A stretch of DNA of 64,000 bases from Petaurus breviceps papuanus (GCA_028583685.1 JAMXIF010001164.1:8934619-8998618); one strand, 5' to 3'; shown: positions 32,196-43,532, counted from the first letter of the stretch. Translations and numbers: made by a program. Notes: generated by a model from the sequence alone, not told the origin.

Positions 32196-32709
32196 TTCTA
32201 GCCCTCAGCCACATTCTGCACAGCTGCCCATGAATTGTTATCAGGCCCAAGGTTCTGCCGGTTCACTGTATCCTGGAGGCAGCCTTGTTGATTCTGTGAG
32301 CGAAGGACATCCTGGATGCCTAACTATCTTCAACCATTCTGCCTTGCTATGATGGGCCAGGACTTAGAGGGTATACTTTGGGGTCAAGGCGAGGCCATCA
32401 GAAGAAGGACCAATCAATGGACCATGGGGTGACTATGGAATGAGAAGGGCAGCACAAAATTTCAAGGGCATTTGCTCTCTTTGGATCAAAATTGACCCTT
32501 TTAAGGTCATAGAGGTCCCTGAGTCTATTACTACATGAAACTGCTACCCCCAAAGCCCCCAGAAGTTCATTGTAAAAAGTAAAAAAAAAAAGTGGCTGTG
32601 GGACCTTACGTAAGAAATGACAAACCTGTAGAGGAAGGGATCTCTCTGCCCCCTTACTCATAATGTCAGGCTAAAAAGTGCATGGGAGAGTCCAAGAAGA
32701 ATGGGGAAA
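32196..32709. other. Unassigned intergenic DNA
   Basis: No gene or clear repeat recognised. Confidence 0.45.
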
Positions 32710-32935
32710 GGCAGGGTGGTGAAATGGAGAGCAAGCCCAGGTCAGGAAAAACTGGGTTCAAGTCGTATTTCTGGTACCTACTGATTGTGTGACCCTAGAC
32801 AAGTCATTTTACCTCTAGGCCCCATGCCAATCCTCGAACTTCTCTAAGAATACAAGTTGTAGAGTAGCTGATAATCAACATTGGTCAAAAGAGTCTCTTC
32901 ACTAGGGGTCACCCTCATAAATGAAACCTCAAATC
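32710..32935 (+). mobile_element. SINE of the 'taagaatacaagtt' tail type
   Basis: 'actgggttcaagtcgtattt', 'tgtgtgaccctagacaagtc', tail 'tctctaagaatacaagttgt' and 'agagtctcttcactaggggt'. Same family as 553-740; nearly complete. Confidence 0.65.
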
Positions 32936-32959
32936 ATGCATGAAAGAAATGTTCAGATT

Positions 32960-33135
32960 AACAAAAGCACCTGCCTCACAACCCTGAGAGGTGGAGGGTA
33001 CAAACATCATTGCCCCATTTTACAGATGAGGAAACAGAGACTCTAAGAGGCTATATGCTTATGATGACACAAACAGCATCTGGAGCCAACTTCAATCCCA
33101 GGTGTCTTGGGTCTAAGCCAAGTGCTCTATCAACA
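32960..33135 (-). mobile_element. MIR/THER1-type SINE
   Basis: 'cctcacaaccctgagaggtg', 'cattttacagatgaggaaac', 'ccaagtgctctatcaac'. Confidence 0.7.
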
Positions 33136-34100
33136 GGATCATACTTCCTTATAGGCAAATAATGAGACTGGGGAGAGCAATACTTCTAATGGGGAGAAGG
33201 GCAGGAACTGGGTCAGAAATGGAGCAGACAGGATCGTTCAAAGCACTAAAATCCAAAGGACTGAGATGAAGGGGAAAAGACAATTGTAGGAAGAGATTCA
33301 GATCACGATGCAAGCTTGGGGAGATGTTGGAGGAGCTGACCATTTGAGGAATCAACATGTCTGCCCAAACTTTAGCATTTTATGGTACCTGCATGTAATC
33401 CTGCACTATCTAGCTTGTCCTAAGCCAGAGGGTGAAGAGAATATGAGAATATCCACCAGAGAGGGGTATGAGAAAACTGTGTGCACTAGAAAGCCCCTAG
33501 GAGTGGAAGAGAAGCAACAGAAACTCTGTGTGGCCCTTCTATGGCACCAAGAGTGCCCGGTGAGTTTAGGAGTGGGTGGGAGGGGAGAGGCAATGTCATA
33601 AGGCTCTTGGCCCAAGCTACTCTTCCCAACACCAAGAGTCACGTGTCAAAATCCTCTTCTCTCTCTCTATGAGGCAGGCTGTTCAGGAAACCCCTCTTCT
33701 CTGGCTAGAAGACTAGACTCGGACTCTTGGACACACTACTGACTTACAAAGACTTCCAGTGCTGCCCTAGGTTGAAGCCTTCATCATGAGGAAGGAACTC
33801 AGTTGTTCAGCAACCCTCCCCACCTATTCAGGCGACATCCAGGACAACTTCAGCTTCACTCCTCCCTGACGAGAACCCTGGGGCTCTTAGTCTCTCAGAT
33901 ACTATCTCTTTTCAAGTTCAGCGCTCCAGCCAAGATGCCATATTGTCTCCAACATTCCCTTCTCTTTCCATAGACAGTAGAATAGACAGGTAGCAAGTGA
34001 TTAAATAGGAATGTGGGAGGAAGACTCAAAGGCTCTTGATCTAATCAGAAGTCTTTCCATAGCCTAGCATTCTAGGACTGAACAATGGGCTTGATACAGA
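33136..34100. other. Unassigned DNA
   Basis: No gene. About 960 bases without SINE or LINE landmarks; possibly an old decayed element, but no family is recognised. Confidence 0.35.
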
Positions 34101-35065
34101 GAACACAGAATGAAGATCTAAGCTAAAGGAGATGTCTTGGAATTGGATTTAATTCTATCACCACCATCCAAAATAAATGTTCTCTTTCATGTACTCAGAG
34201 GAATGATATGGGGAAAATTGCCTTCCAAAATACATTCTCCTCTATTTTGCTTCAATATACCCAAGATTTCCATAGAAATCTACAGAGAAACCGCTTTTAA
34301 ATTCTCTTTTTGCAAGTTGGCCAAAACCTATTTAGAAACCTTTAAAAGTTCTGATAAGCTTGACTTTTTAATTGAAAAGGGATATGACCCCTTTAAAAGA
34401 AGCCAGGCATTAAACCTGTAGGAGAGCTGTAGCCTAGTTGCTTAATGAACAAGCTTAATTGCTGTGATATGTATGCAAATTTCCAGCAATTTGGAGTAAA
34501 AATTACTGTATCAGTCCAAATGCAGGTTTCTCCTTTTCCTATATCTGGCTCACATAAAACGTATGCTGCCTTAGGCAATTAATTTGTAAAGTATAGCTGT
34601 GTGTGTGTGTGTTCAATGAGATTGAGAGAAGTGAAGGGAAAGAGAAGGGGGATGTTATATTCATGTCTATATGGCAGCTATAGGGAAGAAGGCTCACTCT
34701 TTGTTTGCTAAAGAGGGATGAGAAAGGACATCACCTGAAATTCCTTACATCTCCTTGCAACCATGAAGGAAAAATTATGAGCAATGGTCAGGGAGCCCTT
34801 TTTCATACACTTTCAAGTCGAGCTCAGCAAGAGCTGAGTCATCAGTTCTTCCATGGCCAATTAGAAGATTTCCTGTCCTTATACAGTACCTGCCACTGAG
34901 TCATCATGTTAAGAAACTGAATTTTTTCCCATTTGATCACTTTGACGGAAACCTGGCAGGAAACACCCATGAATGCCTCAAAGACTGGTCCTCCCAGACC
35001 AGTCCATCCCCCATTATAAATGTAATCAATCCAAGATTTAAGTAGAAAAAAAATTATATATTTGA
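34101..35065. other. Unassigned DNA with possible conserved block
   Basis: No gene recognised. 34430-34560 includes a perfect octamer ATGCAAAT at 34473-34480. A short TG run lies at 34600-34612. A plus frame of 94 codons (34137-34421) has no recognised domain. Confidence 0.4.
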
Positions 35066-35240
35066 ACTTAGGAGGTTTATATTCAAGTTGCTACTCTAAC
35101 TGCTAGCCTTGTGACCACTGAAGAGTTATTCCACCTCTCTGGGACTGTTTCCTCACCTCTAAATGGGAGATAATTCTTACCCTTTCTACTCCAAGAGATT
35201 GTTGAGAAGAAAGAGCTTAGTAAACCTTAAAGTGAGTTAT
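35066..35240 (+). mobile_element. MIR SINE
   Basis: 'gccttgtgaccactgaagag', 'gactgtttcctcacctctaa', 'ttgttgagaagaaagagctt'. Confidence 0.6.
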
Positions 35241-35249
35241 TATTTACAG

Positions 35250-35395
35250 TTCTATCAGATCGATCTTTTTATGAACAAATTTGGACCATGTCATATCTTT
35301 GTTCAAATTTGCATTGCCTGCTGTATAAAGTCCAAATTATTTAGTCTGGCATTTGGTCATATCCCCACTCCACCATGGGGCAGCTCCTCTGATAC
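35250..35395 (+). mobile_element. L2 LINE fragment
   Basis: 'accatgtcatatctttgttc', 'ctgctgtataaagtccaaat', 'tatttagtctggcatttggt' match the L2 'ataaagtccaaa...cctggc' region. Confidence 0.65.
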
Positions 35396-35859
35396 AAGGG
35401 AAATAGTCTCAGATTCCATAGTTGGATGCACAATGGGAATTGGCCGAACTTGATGCAGGAATTGTCAACAGGTCACGCCTTTGATGTAATATCCATAGCT
35501 CTGAGACAGTAAAACAGCATGGCCACAGACTGACAAGGCACTCTGGGTACACAAACACCACATACCATATAAAGGTCATTCCTGGAAGGTGGAGAAATCA
35601 ACAAAACATAAATACCCTGATGAGATCTCACTCAAGAAGACCCGAGTCCCATAGAAAATGTGCTCACCCTTACATGCCTGGCTCTTCTATCCTGCCATTC
35701 TTTCATGTAACCTTTCATCAACTGCAGGCTGTGTGTGCCAATGTGAAGGCATACCCCCAATAACCTTGGACGTGTACACTGCCTCTTTCTCCTAAATACC
35801 CTGGAAAGTGAAGCCCCAGGCGGAATCACTCAGTTCAGGGCCATATTTGATATACTAAT
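35396..35859. other. Unassigned DNA
   Basis: No gene or clear repeat recognised; it may be a diverged continuation of the flanking L2. Confidence 0.4.
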
Positions 35860-36575
35860 CCCAACAATGACTATTGACATCTAACCACTCCAATCTTCTC
35901 TTTCATTACTCCTTCCTTCCACCACTGTGCTCAGAACTGGACTAGCTGCTGTCTCCTATATACCTCCCATTCTTTCCCACCTCTCTGCTTTTGATCTAAC
36001 CCATTTCCTACACATGGAGTTCCCTATCCCCCAGCTCTACCTGTTGTAATCCTACTCATCCTTTAGGACCAAGTTCAAATGACACCTTTTCCATAAAGCT
36101 TTTTCTGATTTCATCAGTTAGAAATGAGCTTTCTTTACTAGAATATAAGGTTTCATTTGCACCTTTCTTACACACTTATCAAGGCAACTAGGTGGCACAG
36201 CAGTTAGAGTGACAGGGCTGAAGTCCAGAAGATTGATCTTCCTGAATTCAAATCTGGCCTCATGTGTTTACTAGCTGTGGGACCCTGGGCAAGCCACTTA
36301 ACCCTGTCTGCCTCAGTTTCCTCATCTGTAAAATAAACTGGAGAAGGAAATGGCAAACCACTTTAGTATCTTTGCCAAGAAAACCTCAAATGGGGTCACA
36401 AAGAGTTGGACATAACCAAAAATGAACAAACAACAAGAAGATGCATGTATCACATTCTACTGTTAGAATAGGATAAGTGATTTATGAGAATGATATATCT
36501 TTTACGAGATTGAAATCTCCATGAAGGCAAGGTCAGAGTTTGTGTCAGCATGTGTCTTGGGTATCCTCATGGAGA
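35860..36575 (+). mobile_element. L2 LINE 3' end split by MAR1
   Basis: 'acctcccattctttcccacc', 'catcctttaggaccaagttc', 'cataaagctttttctgattt', then after the MAR1 the tail 'gaaatctccatgaaggcaag'. Confidence 0.75.
36182..36437 (+). mobile_element. MAR1 SINE inserted in L2
   Basis: Full-length order from 'ggcaactaggtggcacagca' through 'aatggcaaaccactttagta' to 'gaacaaacaacaag'. Confidence 0.92.
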
Positions 36576-36837
36576 TAAGTGTAAGGGAAAAGGTATCTTT
36601 CCTGACTTCTAAACCAAGACCTTGAAAGACTGACCCTGTCGATGTAAGACCAGCAATAATGGCCCAAAGCCCCTTTTCCATTTGGTGGAGAATATTTATA
36701 TAACTAGCTCTTACAGAATAGGAAGCAATACATGAAAATAACACACTAGAAAGAACTACAGAAACCTTGGGAATAATGTTCATCACTACAACGGCATCAA
36801 GTAAAAACTCAAGGACTTGAGCCTGGGGTGCAGGAGA
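36576..36837. other. Unassigned DNA
   Basis: No gene or recognised repeat. Confidence 0.45.
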
Positions 36838-37132
36838 GACAGACAGACAGACAGAGACCCAGAGAGATAGAGAGACAGAGGCAGAGATAGAGAGACCGAG
36901 AGAGAGGAGAGAAGAAGAGAGAAGAAATAGAAGAAAAAGAGAGAGGAGAAAGAAAGAGGAGAGAGACAGAGACAGAGAAAGAGACAGAGAGAGACAGAGA
37001 AGAGAAGAGAGAGGAGAAGAGAAGAGAGAGAAGAGAGAGAAGAGAAGAGAAGAGAAGAGAAGAGAAGAGAAGAGAAGAGAAGAGAAGAGAAGAGGAAATA
37101 GACAGAGAGAGACAGAGAGAGAGACTGAGAGG
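36838..37132. repeat. GA-rich tract with (AGAAG)n core
   Basis: CAGA units at the start, mixed GAGA, and about 13 AGAAG pentamers at 37029-37094. The Ser/Leu-rich minus frame across it is an artefact of this composition. Confidence 0.95.
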
Positions 37133-37294
37133 ACCCAGATGGATGAAGGAGGGAGAGGGGAAGACCTTAAGTAAAGGGGCATTTTTTTCACACTCTCCTC
37201 TCTTACTATATTAAAAATGATTAACTTAGTTCTGGTAAAATGCTCAACCATTTGATACTTGTTTCTTTACCTTGAAAATAATTTTTAATGGGCT

Positions 37295-37612
37295 AACTTT
37301 GATAGATTTAGCTCTTCTCAGCAATGCAAGGATCTAAGCCAACTCCAAAAGACTCATAATGGAAACCGCCATCCACATGCAGAAAAAGGTCTCTTCTTTC
37401 TCATGGTTCCTCCTAGTGGTTCTAATTCTTCTTTACAACATGACATATGTTTAATATGAATGTATATGTAGAAGCTACATCAGATTGCAAGCCATCTTGG
37501 GGAGGGGGGAGGGAAGAGAGGGGGAGAAAATTTAGAACTCAAAATCTTACAGAAGTGAATGTTGAAGACTAAAAATCAATCAATTAAGTAATAAAAACAA
37601 ACAAAGGCAAAG
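37295..37612 (+). mobile_element. L1 LINE 3' UTR fragment
   Basis: 'cttctcagcaatgcaaggat', 'ccaaaagactcataatggaa', 'aatatgaatgtatatgtaga', 'tcagattgcaagccatcttg', 'aatttagaactcaaaatctt'. Only the end of the element. Confidence 0.78.
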
Positions 37613-37644
37613 TTATTGGTTTTATGAAGTATCATGGTAGAATT

Positions 37645-37740
37645 GAAAGTCAGTCAATCAATTAACATTCATTTACTATGTTACCAGGCCCTGTGCTAAG
37701 CACTAGAGATACAAGAAAAGGTTAAAAAAAAAACTCTGCT
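37645..37740 (-). mobile_element. L2 LINE antisense tail
   Basis: 'ctatgttaccaggccctgtg' and 'ctaagcactagagatacaag'. Confidence 0.65.
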
Positions 37741-37741
37741 C

Positions 37742-37857
37742 TTGAGTCACAGGACCTAGAAGTAAATTCTACCCCAATACTTCCTACCTATGTGACCTTG
37801 GACAAATCCCTTACTCTCACTGGGTCTCAGTTTCCTCATTGGTATGGCCTCTACAAT
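37742..37857 (+). mobile_element. MIR SINE fragment
   Basis: 'ctatgtgaccttggacaaat', 'ctcagtttcctcattggtat'. Confidence 0.65.
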
Positions 37858-37950
37858 CAGTCAATTGATTAAGACACATTTATTAAGCGCTTACTGTGTG
37901 TGTATCAGGCACTGTGCATGGTACTGGCAAGGTAAAGGCAAAAACAAAAT
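37858..37950 (-). mobile_element. L2 LINE antisense tail
   Basis: 'catttattaagcgcttactg', 'tatcaggcactgtgcatggt'. Confidence 0.65.
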
Positions 37951-38501
37951 ACCCCCTCCAACTATACATGTGTGCTCCTAAGAGAAAGAGAGAGGTAAGA
38001 GGAAAAAGGGAAACACATGTTTCTCCTCTCCCTCTAGCTCAATCGAGCACTTTTCCTTCATCTATTGTAGGAACCTAGCAAATGTTGATCATTTGTTCAA
38101 TTATATTAAATGAGTTGCCATCATCATTATCTTCATTATTGCATCCCTTAACCTTAGATGAATAAAATTGGAATGGGACTTGGAATGACCTTGAAAAAAG
38201 GAAAAAGAGAAAAGCTTCTGGCCTTTGCCAACTGAAAATGCCCAGCAGCCCCAGAGCCAAACCTTGTTATCAACAAGATTTCACCTCGAGGTTAAGCTCT
38301 TTGCTGAATGACCCAAATGCAGACTTTCTTTGTAGCCAGAAAGAAGGGTCAGTATATACATATTAATTAATGAAAGGCAATGTATTTTAAGGAATGTGGA
38401 GGCTGTGAACAAACTTCACACTGATAAAACTTTGTTGTAATTAGGCAGGAAAGGAAATTTCGTAAGTGCTAGAGCTGGAACATTAGAAACCTCAAGACTG
38501 A
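37951..38501. other. Unassigned DNA with possible conserved block
   Basis: No gene. 38270-38460 is AT-rich unique sequence with 'tattaattaatgaaagg' and 'tgtaattaggc' cores; possible regulatory block. Confidence 0.4.
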
Positions 38502-38756
38502 TTTGTTGTTGCTGTTCAATCACTCAGTCAGGTACAACTCTTCATGACGCCATTTGAGATTTTCTTGGCAAAGATACTGTAGTGGTTTGCCCATTTCCTC
38601 CTCCAGATCATTTTACACTTGAAGAAACTGAGGCAAACAGGGTTAAGTGACTTGTCCAGGGTCACACAGCTAATGTGTCAGATGTGAACTTAGGAATATG
38701 ATCCTTATACTAATTCCAGGTCTGGTACTCTATCCACTATGCTACCTAACTGCCTA
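38502..38756 (-). mobile_element. MAR1 SINE
   Basis: 'ttgttgttgctgttcaatca', 'ttttcttggcaaagatactg', 'gaggcaaacagggttaagtg', 'ctatgctacctaactgcct'. Confidence 0.9.
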
Positions 38757-38967
38757 TCAAGACTGATAATACCCCCAAATACGATTACAGGTACCCTTCA
38801 TGCTGGTGGTTGATTGGCTCACTTAGACTTTTGAAAACCCCTAAGGAGCAGCAGAACTTGTAAGGATCCCAAAAGAAGGGAACCCACTCACCAACTAATT
38901 GAGTCTAGAAGCTATGATCGACCCTTTTCCATCTGCTATTCAAAATTTTGTTTCTGTGATTCATAGG

Positions 38968-39134
38968 GTCAAAAGAACCATAGAGAATGTTCAGTCTAAA
39001 CCCTACATCTTACATATCATTTGATAACACGAACCCCAAGGAGAACAGGACAGTGCCCAGCTTCACACAGATTACAAATGGAAGAGTTCAAACCCATGTC
39101 TTCTGATTCCAAATCCATTTCTCTTCCTCCTACA
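38968..39134 (-). mobile_element. MIR-type SINE
   Basis: 'gttcagtctaaaccctacat', 'agttcaaacccatgtcttct', 'gattccaaatccatttctct'. Confidence 0.55.
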
Positions 39135-39185
39135 CCTGAGGGCCATTTCCCCTTGATGATGTTGCTGCCCTGTTATAATTGCACC

Positions 39186-39416
39186 CTCCTACATTTCTAT
39201 GGAGTTTTATGGTTGCAAAGCATTTTACCTAAATTATCTCACTAGAACCTCACAGAAACCCTGTGAGAGAGGCAAAGGGTGGGTATGGTGATGCTCATTC
39301 TATAGCTGAGACTCCAAGAGTCTCTCATCCATGGTCTTGGTAACAGTAAGTCAGCAGAGCTGGGAATACAACCAAGCTTTCTGACACCAAGTCCAGTGAT
39401 TTTTCTGCTGCACTCT
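39186..39416 (-). mobile_element. MIR/THER1-type SINE
   Basis: 'tggttgcaaagcattttacc', 'cacagaaaccctgtgagaga', 'caagtccagtgatttttctg'. Confidence 0.68.
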
Positions 39417-40140
39417 AGTATTTTGGAGGTTGAAAAATGAACACGTAAGACAATATTTGTAACTGAGTCCAAGTCACATCTGTGTCATTTGACTCTCTTC
39501 TCCTAATGTCTAATACTATGTTATCTGCAATCTGTCAGTAGACTGCTCAATTACTGCCAACCCCGACAGATGTCTAAGGATCAAACCCATTTAAACAATA
39601 CTCTGAGGAACAAAAAGCTGTTTCTAGCCTTTGCATTAGTTACCTACATCTCCTGGCAACTGGAAAGACAGAGGAAAGAGAGACAAGTATCGTTCCTGTC
39701 TTAAATGTTTGAAATTTGTGCCATGAAAAAAGAAAGTGGTGGCATTTAGCCCTCCATCCAGGAGAATACAATTATCCTTCTAGGAAATGAGAATGCCCTT
39801 TATGCTTAGATATAGGTACAATTCCCAGGATGTGCAAGCACTAGTTTGTGTAATAGGGGACCTAGACTGGTCTCCCCAAATGGAGGCTTTATATGAAGAT
39901 GAATGGATAAGGAACGTCCTTACACAAATTCTCAACTACATGTAATTTGGAAGGCATGCTAGGAAGGGGGTGATTCTCACATAAGTACCAGCAAAGAATG
40001 AAAACAAGGATGCATAGTACATAAGACAATTAAGATCTCCCTCTCTTCCCAGGCCCTGGCTTGAAAGTTTATATCTACCATGGCTAGGGACTTTGGATTC
40101 ATATAAGGTTATTAGTCTCTCTCTTCATACCTTGAGCTAG
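39417..40140. other. Unassigned, probably unique DNA
   Basis: No gene or clear repeat recognised. It lies directly upstream of the exon candidate at 40175. Confidence 0.45.
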
Positions 40141-40174
40141 CTTGGGAGTAAGCCTCAGGGTACAGTCATCCAAG

Positions 40175-40270
40175 ATGGGTGATTCAGTTGAGGAGATAGA
40201 ACAGTCTAGAGAATTAGCGACCTGGGAAATAAATCGAATAACCCTTCTGAGAGAACTTCGGCAGCATTTG
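40175..40270 (+). CDS. Candidate first coding exon, unidentified
   Basis: ATG at 40175 sits in a strong start context (A at -3, G at +4). Exactly 32 codons follow to a consensus splice donor, TTG|GTAAGAG at 40270/40271. The peptide begins MGDSVEEIEQSRELATWEIN and ends RITLLRELRQHL; it is charged, helix-forming and not low complexity. No SINE, LINE or simple repeat overlaps it. I do not recognise the protein. No partner exon was identified within the window, so this may be chance. A possible acceptor-like 'gtacag' lies 8-13 bases before the ATG region, so it could also be an internal exon. Confidence 0.3.
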
Positions 40271-40769
40271 GTAAGAGTGGTTTATTCTATGCTTCTTTCC
40301 CTTGCTCTTGAAAAGCACAGAGGTGACTCTGCTTATGAACTTCACTCACTCTGATACATTGGAAATAGTTATTTAAATCTTCATTTTGTTGTTCACTATT
40401 GTAACAGCCCACATGAACAATAATAACGATGTTAAATCCTATGAGACTAGAGGGGTGAGAAAAAGAGAGAAATGGAAGGAGGCAGGAAGGGAGAAAGAGA
40501 GCAAAAGCTTGTCAGAAAATTTCTCCCATTTATTTAGAAATTGAGTGGGGACTCAGAGCTGATTAATTCATGTGAAAGATTTTCATTTCTAATAATCTAT
40601 GAGGAAATGACAAAAACCAGGTTAGAGAATCAATAAGGAAATGATCCAGTAGCTGGTAGAGAAAAGGTAAGGGTTGGTATAGTTGTCAATTATTGCAGTC
40701 CACACATAGCCAACCTGACCCCATTTGGGCTACCTATGGTTGTAGTAGGACTAATACTATTACACAATC
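40271..40769. other. Unassigned DNA
   Basis: GA-rich patch at 40450-40505. No other feature recognised. Confidence 0.45.
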
Positions 40770-41075
40770 TTGGACAACCTTAGAGGTATTCATCCAGCAC
40801 TGAGATCTGTGGGTCAAAGGTTTATGGATATTTCGGTCATTTTTAAAGTATCCTTCAGAAATGCTTTCCTGAATGTTTGGATCAATAGTGTATTATTGTA
40901 CCTGTCTTTCCACAGTCCTTCCAAAATTGACTATTTCAGTCTTTTGTCATTTTTGACAGTTTTCTGAGTGTAAAGTAAAACTTCAGAATTTTGTTCTGAT
41001 TGGCATTTCTCCTATTATTATTAATGATTTGAAGCAATTTTATATAATTATGATGTATGTCATATACATATTATA
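40770..41075 (-). mobile_element. L1 LINE fragment
   Basis: Reverse L1: 'aaatgctttcctgaatgttt', 'tgattggcatttctcctatt', 'aatgatttgaagcaatttta'. These are the complement of the L1 'attagagaaatgcaaatcaa' region. Confidence 0.55.
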
Positions 41076-41429
41076 TTTTGATACTTTGAAATTCTTCTAT
41101 TGTTATCCCTGAACACAGCTGATAGTGTTCTTACAGGACTGGACCATACTTCTATATTCAGTTTCTTTTATCTTTATTTCAACTTCTGTACATATCTTTT
41201 AAAAATCTAAGTCGTTTAATATGTATACCCTGTATACCCCCATCAATCTTTTTAACCTTGTCCCCTTTTTTCCTTCTCACTGTTTCTCTTTGTGCCTTCA
41301 TAATTTCATTTTTAATAGGTTCTTCTCCTTTCCAGTATAATTTTCCATGAAGAATATTGCTGCAGATGATCTTATCTAACTTCCTTTGAATCCTTTGAAA
41401 TCAGATATTTTAAATCAAAGAAAGAAGAA

Positions 41430-41686
41430 AAGCACCCATATGTACAAAAAAAAATTATAGCAGCTCTTTTTGTGGTAGTAAAGAATTGGACATTAAGGGG
41501 ATATCCATTAATTAGGGTATAGTTAGCCAACTTATGATTTATTAGTGTGATAGAATACAATATTGTTCTGTAAAAGATGATGAATGGGATGGTTTTAGAG
41601 ATACCTAGGAAAAACCGATATGGAATAAAATGAGCAGCACCAGGATAACAATTTACCCAATAACAACAATATCATAAAAACAAAAG
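41430..41686 (+). mobile_element. L1 LINE 3' part
   Basis: 'cacccatatgtacaaaaaaa', 'gcagctctttttgtggtagt', 'aaagaattggacattaaggg', 'ataaaatgagcagcaccagg'. It runs opposite to the L1 piece at 40770 and ends at a MAR1. Confidence 0.75.
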
Positions 41687-41934
41687 GGCAGCTGGGTGGT
41701 ACCGTGGATAGAGACTGGGTCTGGAGTCAGGAAGAGCTAAGTTCGAATCCATCCTCAGACACTTACTAGCTATGTGACCCTGGGCAAGTTATTTAACTTT
41801 TTGCCTCGGTTTCCTCATCTGTAAAATGAGCTGGAGAAGCAAATCATTCTAGTTTCTTTGCCAACAAAATCCAAAATGGGTTAGATTTCACGAAGAGTAG
41901 GACATGACTGAAATGACTGAATGACAACGACAAA
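41687..41934 (+). mobile_element. MAR1 SINE
   Basis: 'gcagctgggtggtaccgtgg', 'gtgaccctgggcaagttatt', 'gtttcctcatctgtaaaatg', 'gaaatgactgaatgacaacg'. Confidence 0.9.
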
Positions 41935-42944
41935 GATCAATAAATTTTAAATGCTTAGGAACTCTTATCAAAGCAGTTACCAACTATAATTCCATGAAAC
42001 AGGATACCCACCTCAGAGTTAGAGAGCTCATAAACTCAGAGTGCAGATTGAGACATTATTATTTTTTGGACATGGCCAATGTAGGAATTTGTTTTGCTCA
42101 ACTATATATGTTGATTTCATTTTTCTCGAATTATCAATGGGTAGAGTAGAGAAGATAGACATTTGTTGAGTTTTTTTAGAATTAATTTGAAAAACTAAAA
42201 AGGAAAAATTTAAACAAATTTCTCTTAAATCTAAATACATGTCAGATCATTCCCAGCTTTCTTCTCCTTTATCACAAACTATAAGATGTAAAAGTCACTT
42301 CCTTCTCACTCCTCCCTCCCTGTTCCAGTTTCCCATTATTTCTACCCCAGCAACCAGTTTCTCCCTGTTGATAAGAATCAGATTCAGAATGAAATTTACC
42401 TTTGATGGTTATTCCATCTTTTGAAGCATGAAATTATCATTAAATTAAGTCAAGAAATTATTCACTCTTTTCTTTCTGACTGAGAGAAAAAGACTTCAGA
42501 AGATGCCTTAGATAATTTAAGTCTCTTATCACTATGTAATTCTTCTTTTGCCAGGCTTCTAATCTTTTCCCCTAACTCATCTATTTCCTCTTTCTACCTG
42601 GGTGGTCTGTAGTATACACTGATGACAATATTGAATCTGTTTCTGTCTCCATTAATGTTTTCCCAAATACTCCCTACCATGTTTCTATCTTCTGATTCCT
42701 GAATTTCCTCACATAAGTACAACTTCTTAGTATACAGAATAAAGAATGCCCATCCAAAGCTATATTCCAGTCATAACTTGCATCCCACCAAGTCACAGTG
42801 ACATCTAAGAGATTGTACTTACCTCCTTGCACTAGTCTCTAATTCATCTTGCTTATCATTCCCAATCATGCACTTTTAAAATAGTGCTTTCAGATTTCTA
42901 GAACTTTAATATTAATCTCAGGGTATGTGTCTAAGTAAATAGAA
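41935..42944. other. Unassigned DNA
   Basis: No gene. 42240-42900 reads like an old pyrimidine-rich element, but I cannot place it in a family. Confidence 0.35.
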
Positions 42945-43095
42945 AAATCACTTGACCTGGGTTTGAATAAGAGGTCTCCTACTGATCACCTTATAACCTA
43001 GGAAAAGTCTCTGGGCCAGGGTTCTCTCATCTATAAAATGAGATGGTTAGATTAGATGATCTCTGAATTCCCTTATAGCCTAAAATTCAATGATC
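42945..43095 (+). mobile_element. MIR3-type SINE
   Basis: 'tgacctgggtttgaataaga', 'gttctctcatctataaaatg', 'ggttagattagatgatctct', tail 'tagcctaaaattcaatgatc'. Confidence 0.72.
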
Positions 43096-43109
43096 CTATG
43101 ACTTTGTAG

Positions 43110-43440
43110 ATATCAGTCAATAAGGAGAGTGTGAAGTGGGCCTGAAATCCTGCTTAATTACCAAAATGCTGTATAACCAAGCAATCCAAGGTAATCAATA
43201 AGATTGTCATTGAAAAAATATACATCCAATAACACTGCTCATTGTCACAGTTTAATTAATGTGTATCAATCATATGCAAGGTGTTTACAAACAGTCAAGC
43301 ATGCCCAGATGCTCCAATAAGAACAAATACATAAATTTTAAGAGTAGATGTAAGCCTCCATCCCATTTCATTCAAATTCCCAGCCCAATTAATGTCTGCA
43401 TCAATAATGATTGCTACTTGGATAATATTTGGTAAAAAAA
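43110..43440. promoter_or_regulatory. Candidate conserved non-coding block
   Basis: Repeat-free, AT-rich sequence 3-4 kb downstream of NPY4R. It has forkhead-like TGTTTACAAAC (43282-43292), TTTAATTAAT (43251-43260), CCAATTAATG and several ATTGT cores. The density of such cores suggests an enhancer; that is inference from composition only. Confidence 0.3.
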
Positions 43441-43532
43441 AGCAAATGCCAGTGAAAGGGAATAATTAGGCCTTTTTTCTATTATTCTCCATCTTTCTTC
43501 AACTTCCTGTCATTTGGAGACTTGTTTGTTCT

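Noticed and set aside
34137-34421. 94-codon plus frame
   Set aside because: No family likeness and no supporting signals; within chance expectation.
36502-37251. 249-codon minus-strand open frame
   Set aside because: Its centre is a Ser/Leu run from the GA-rich tract. No domain at either end.
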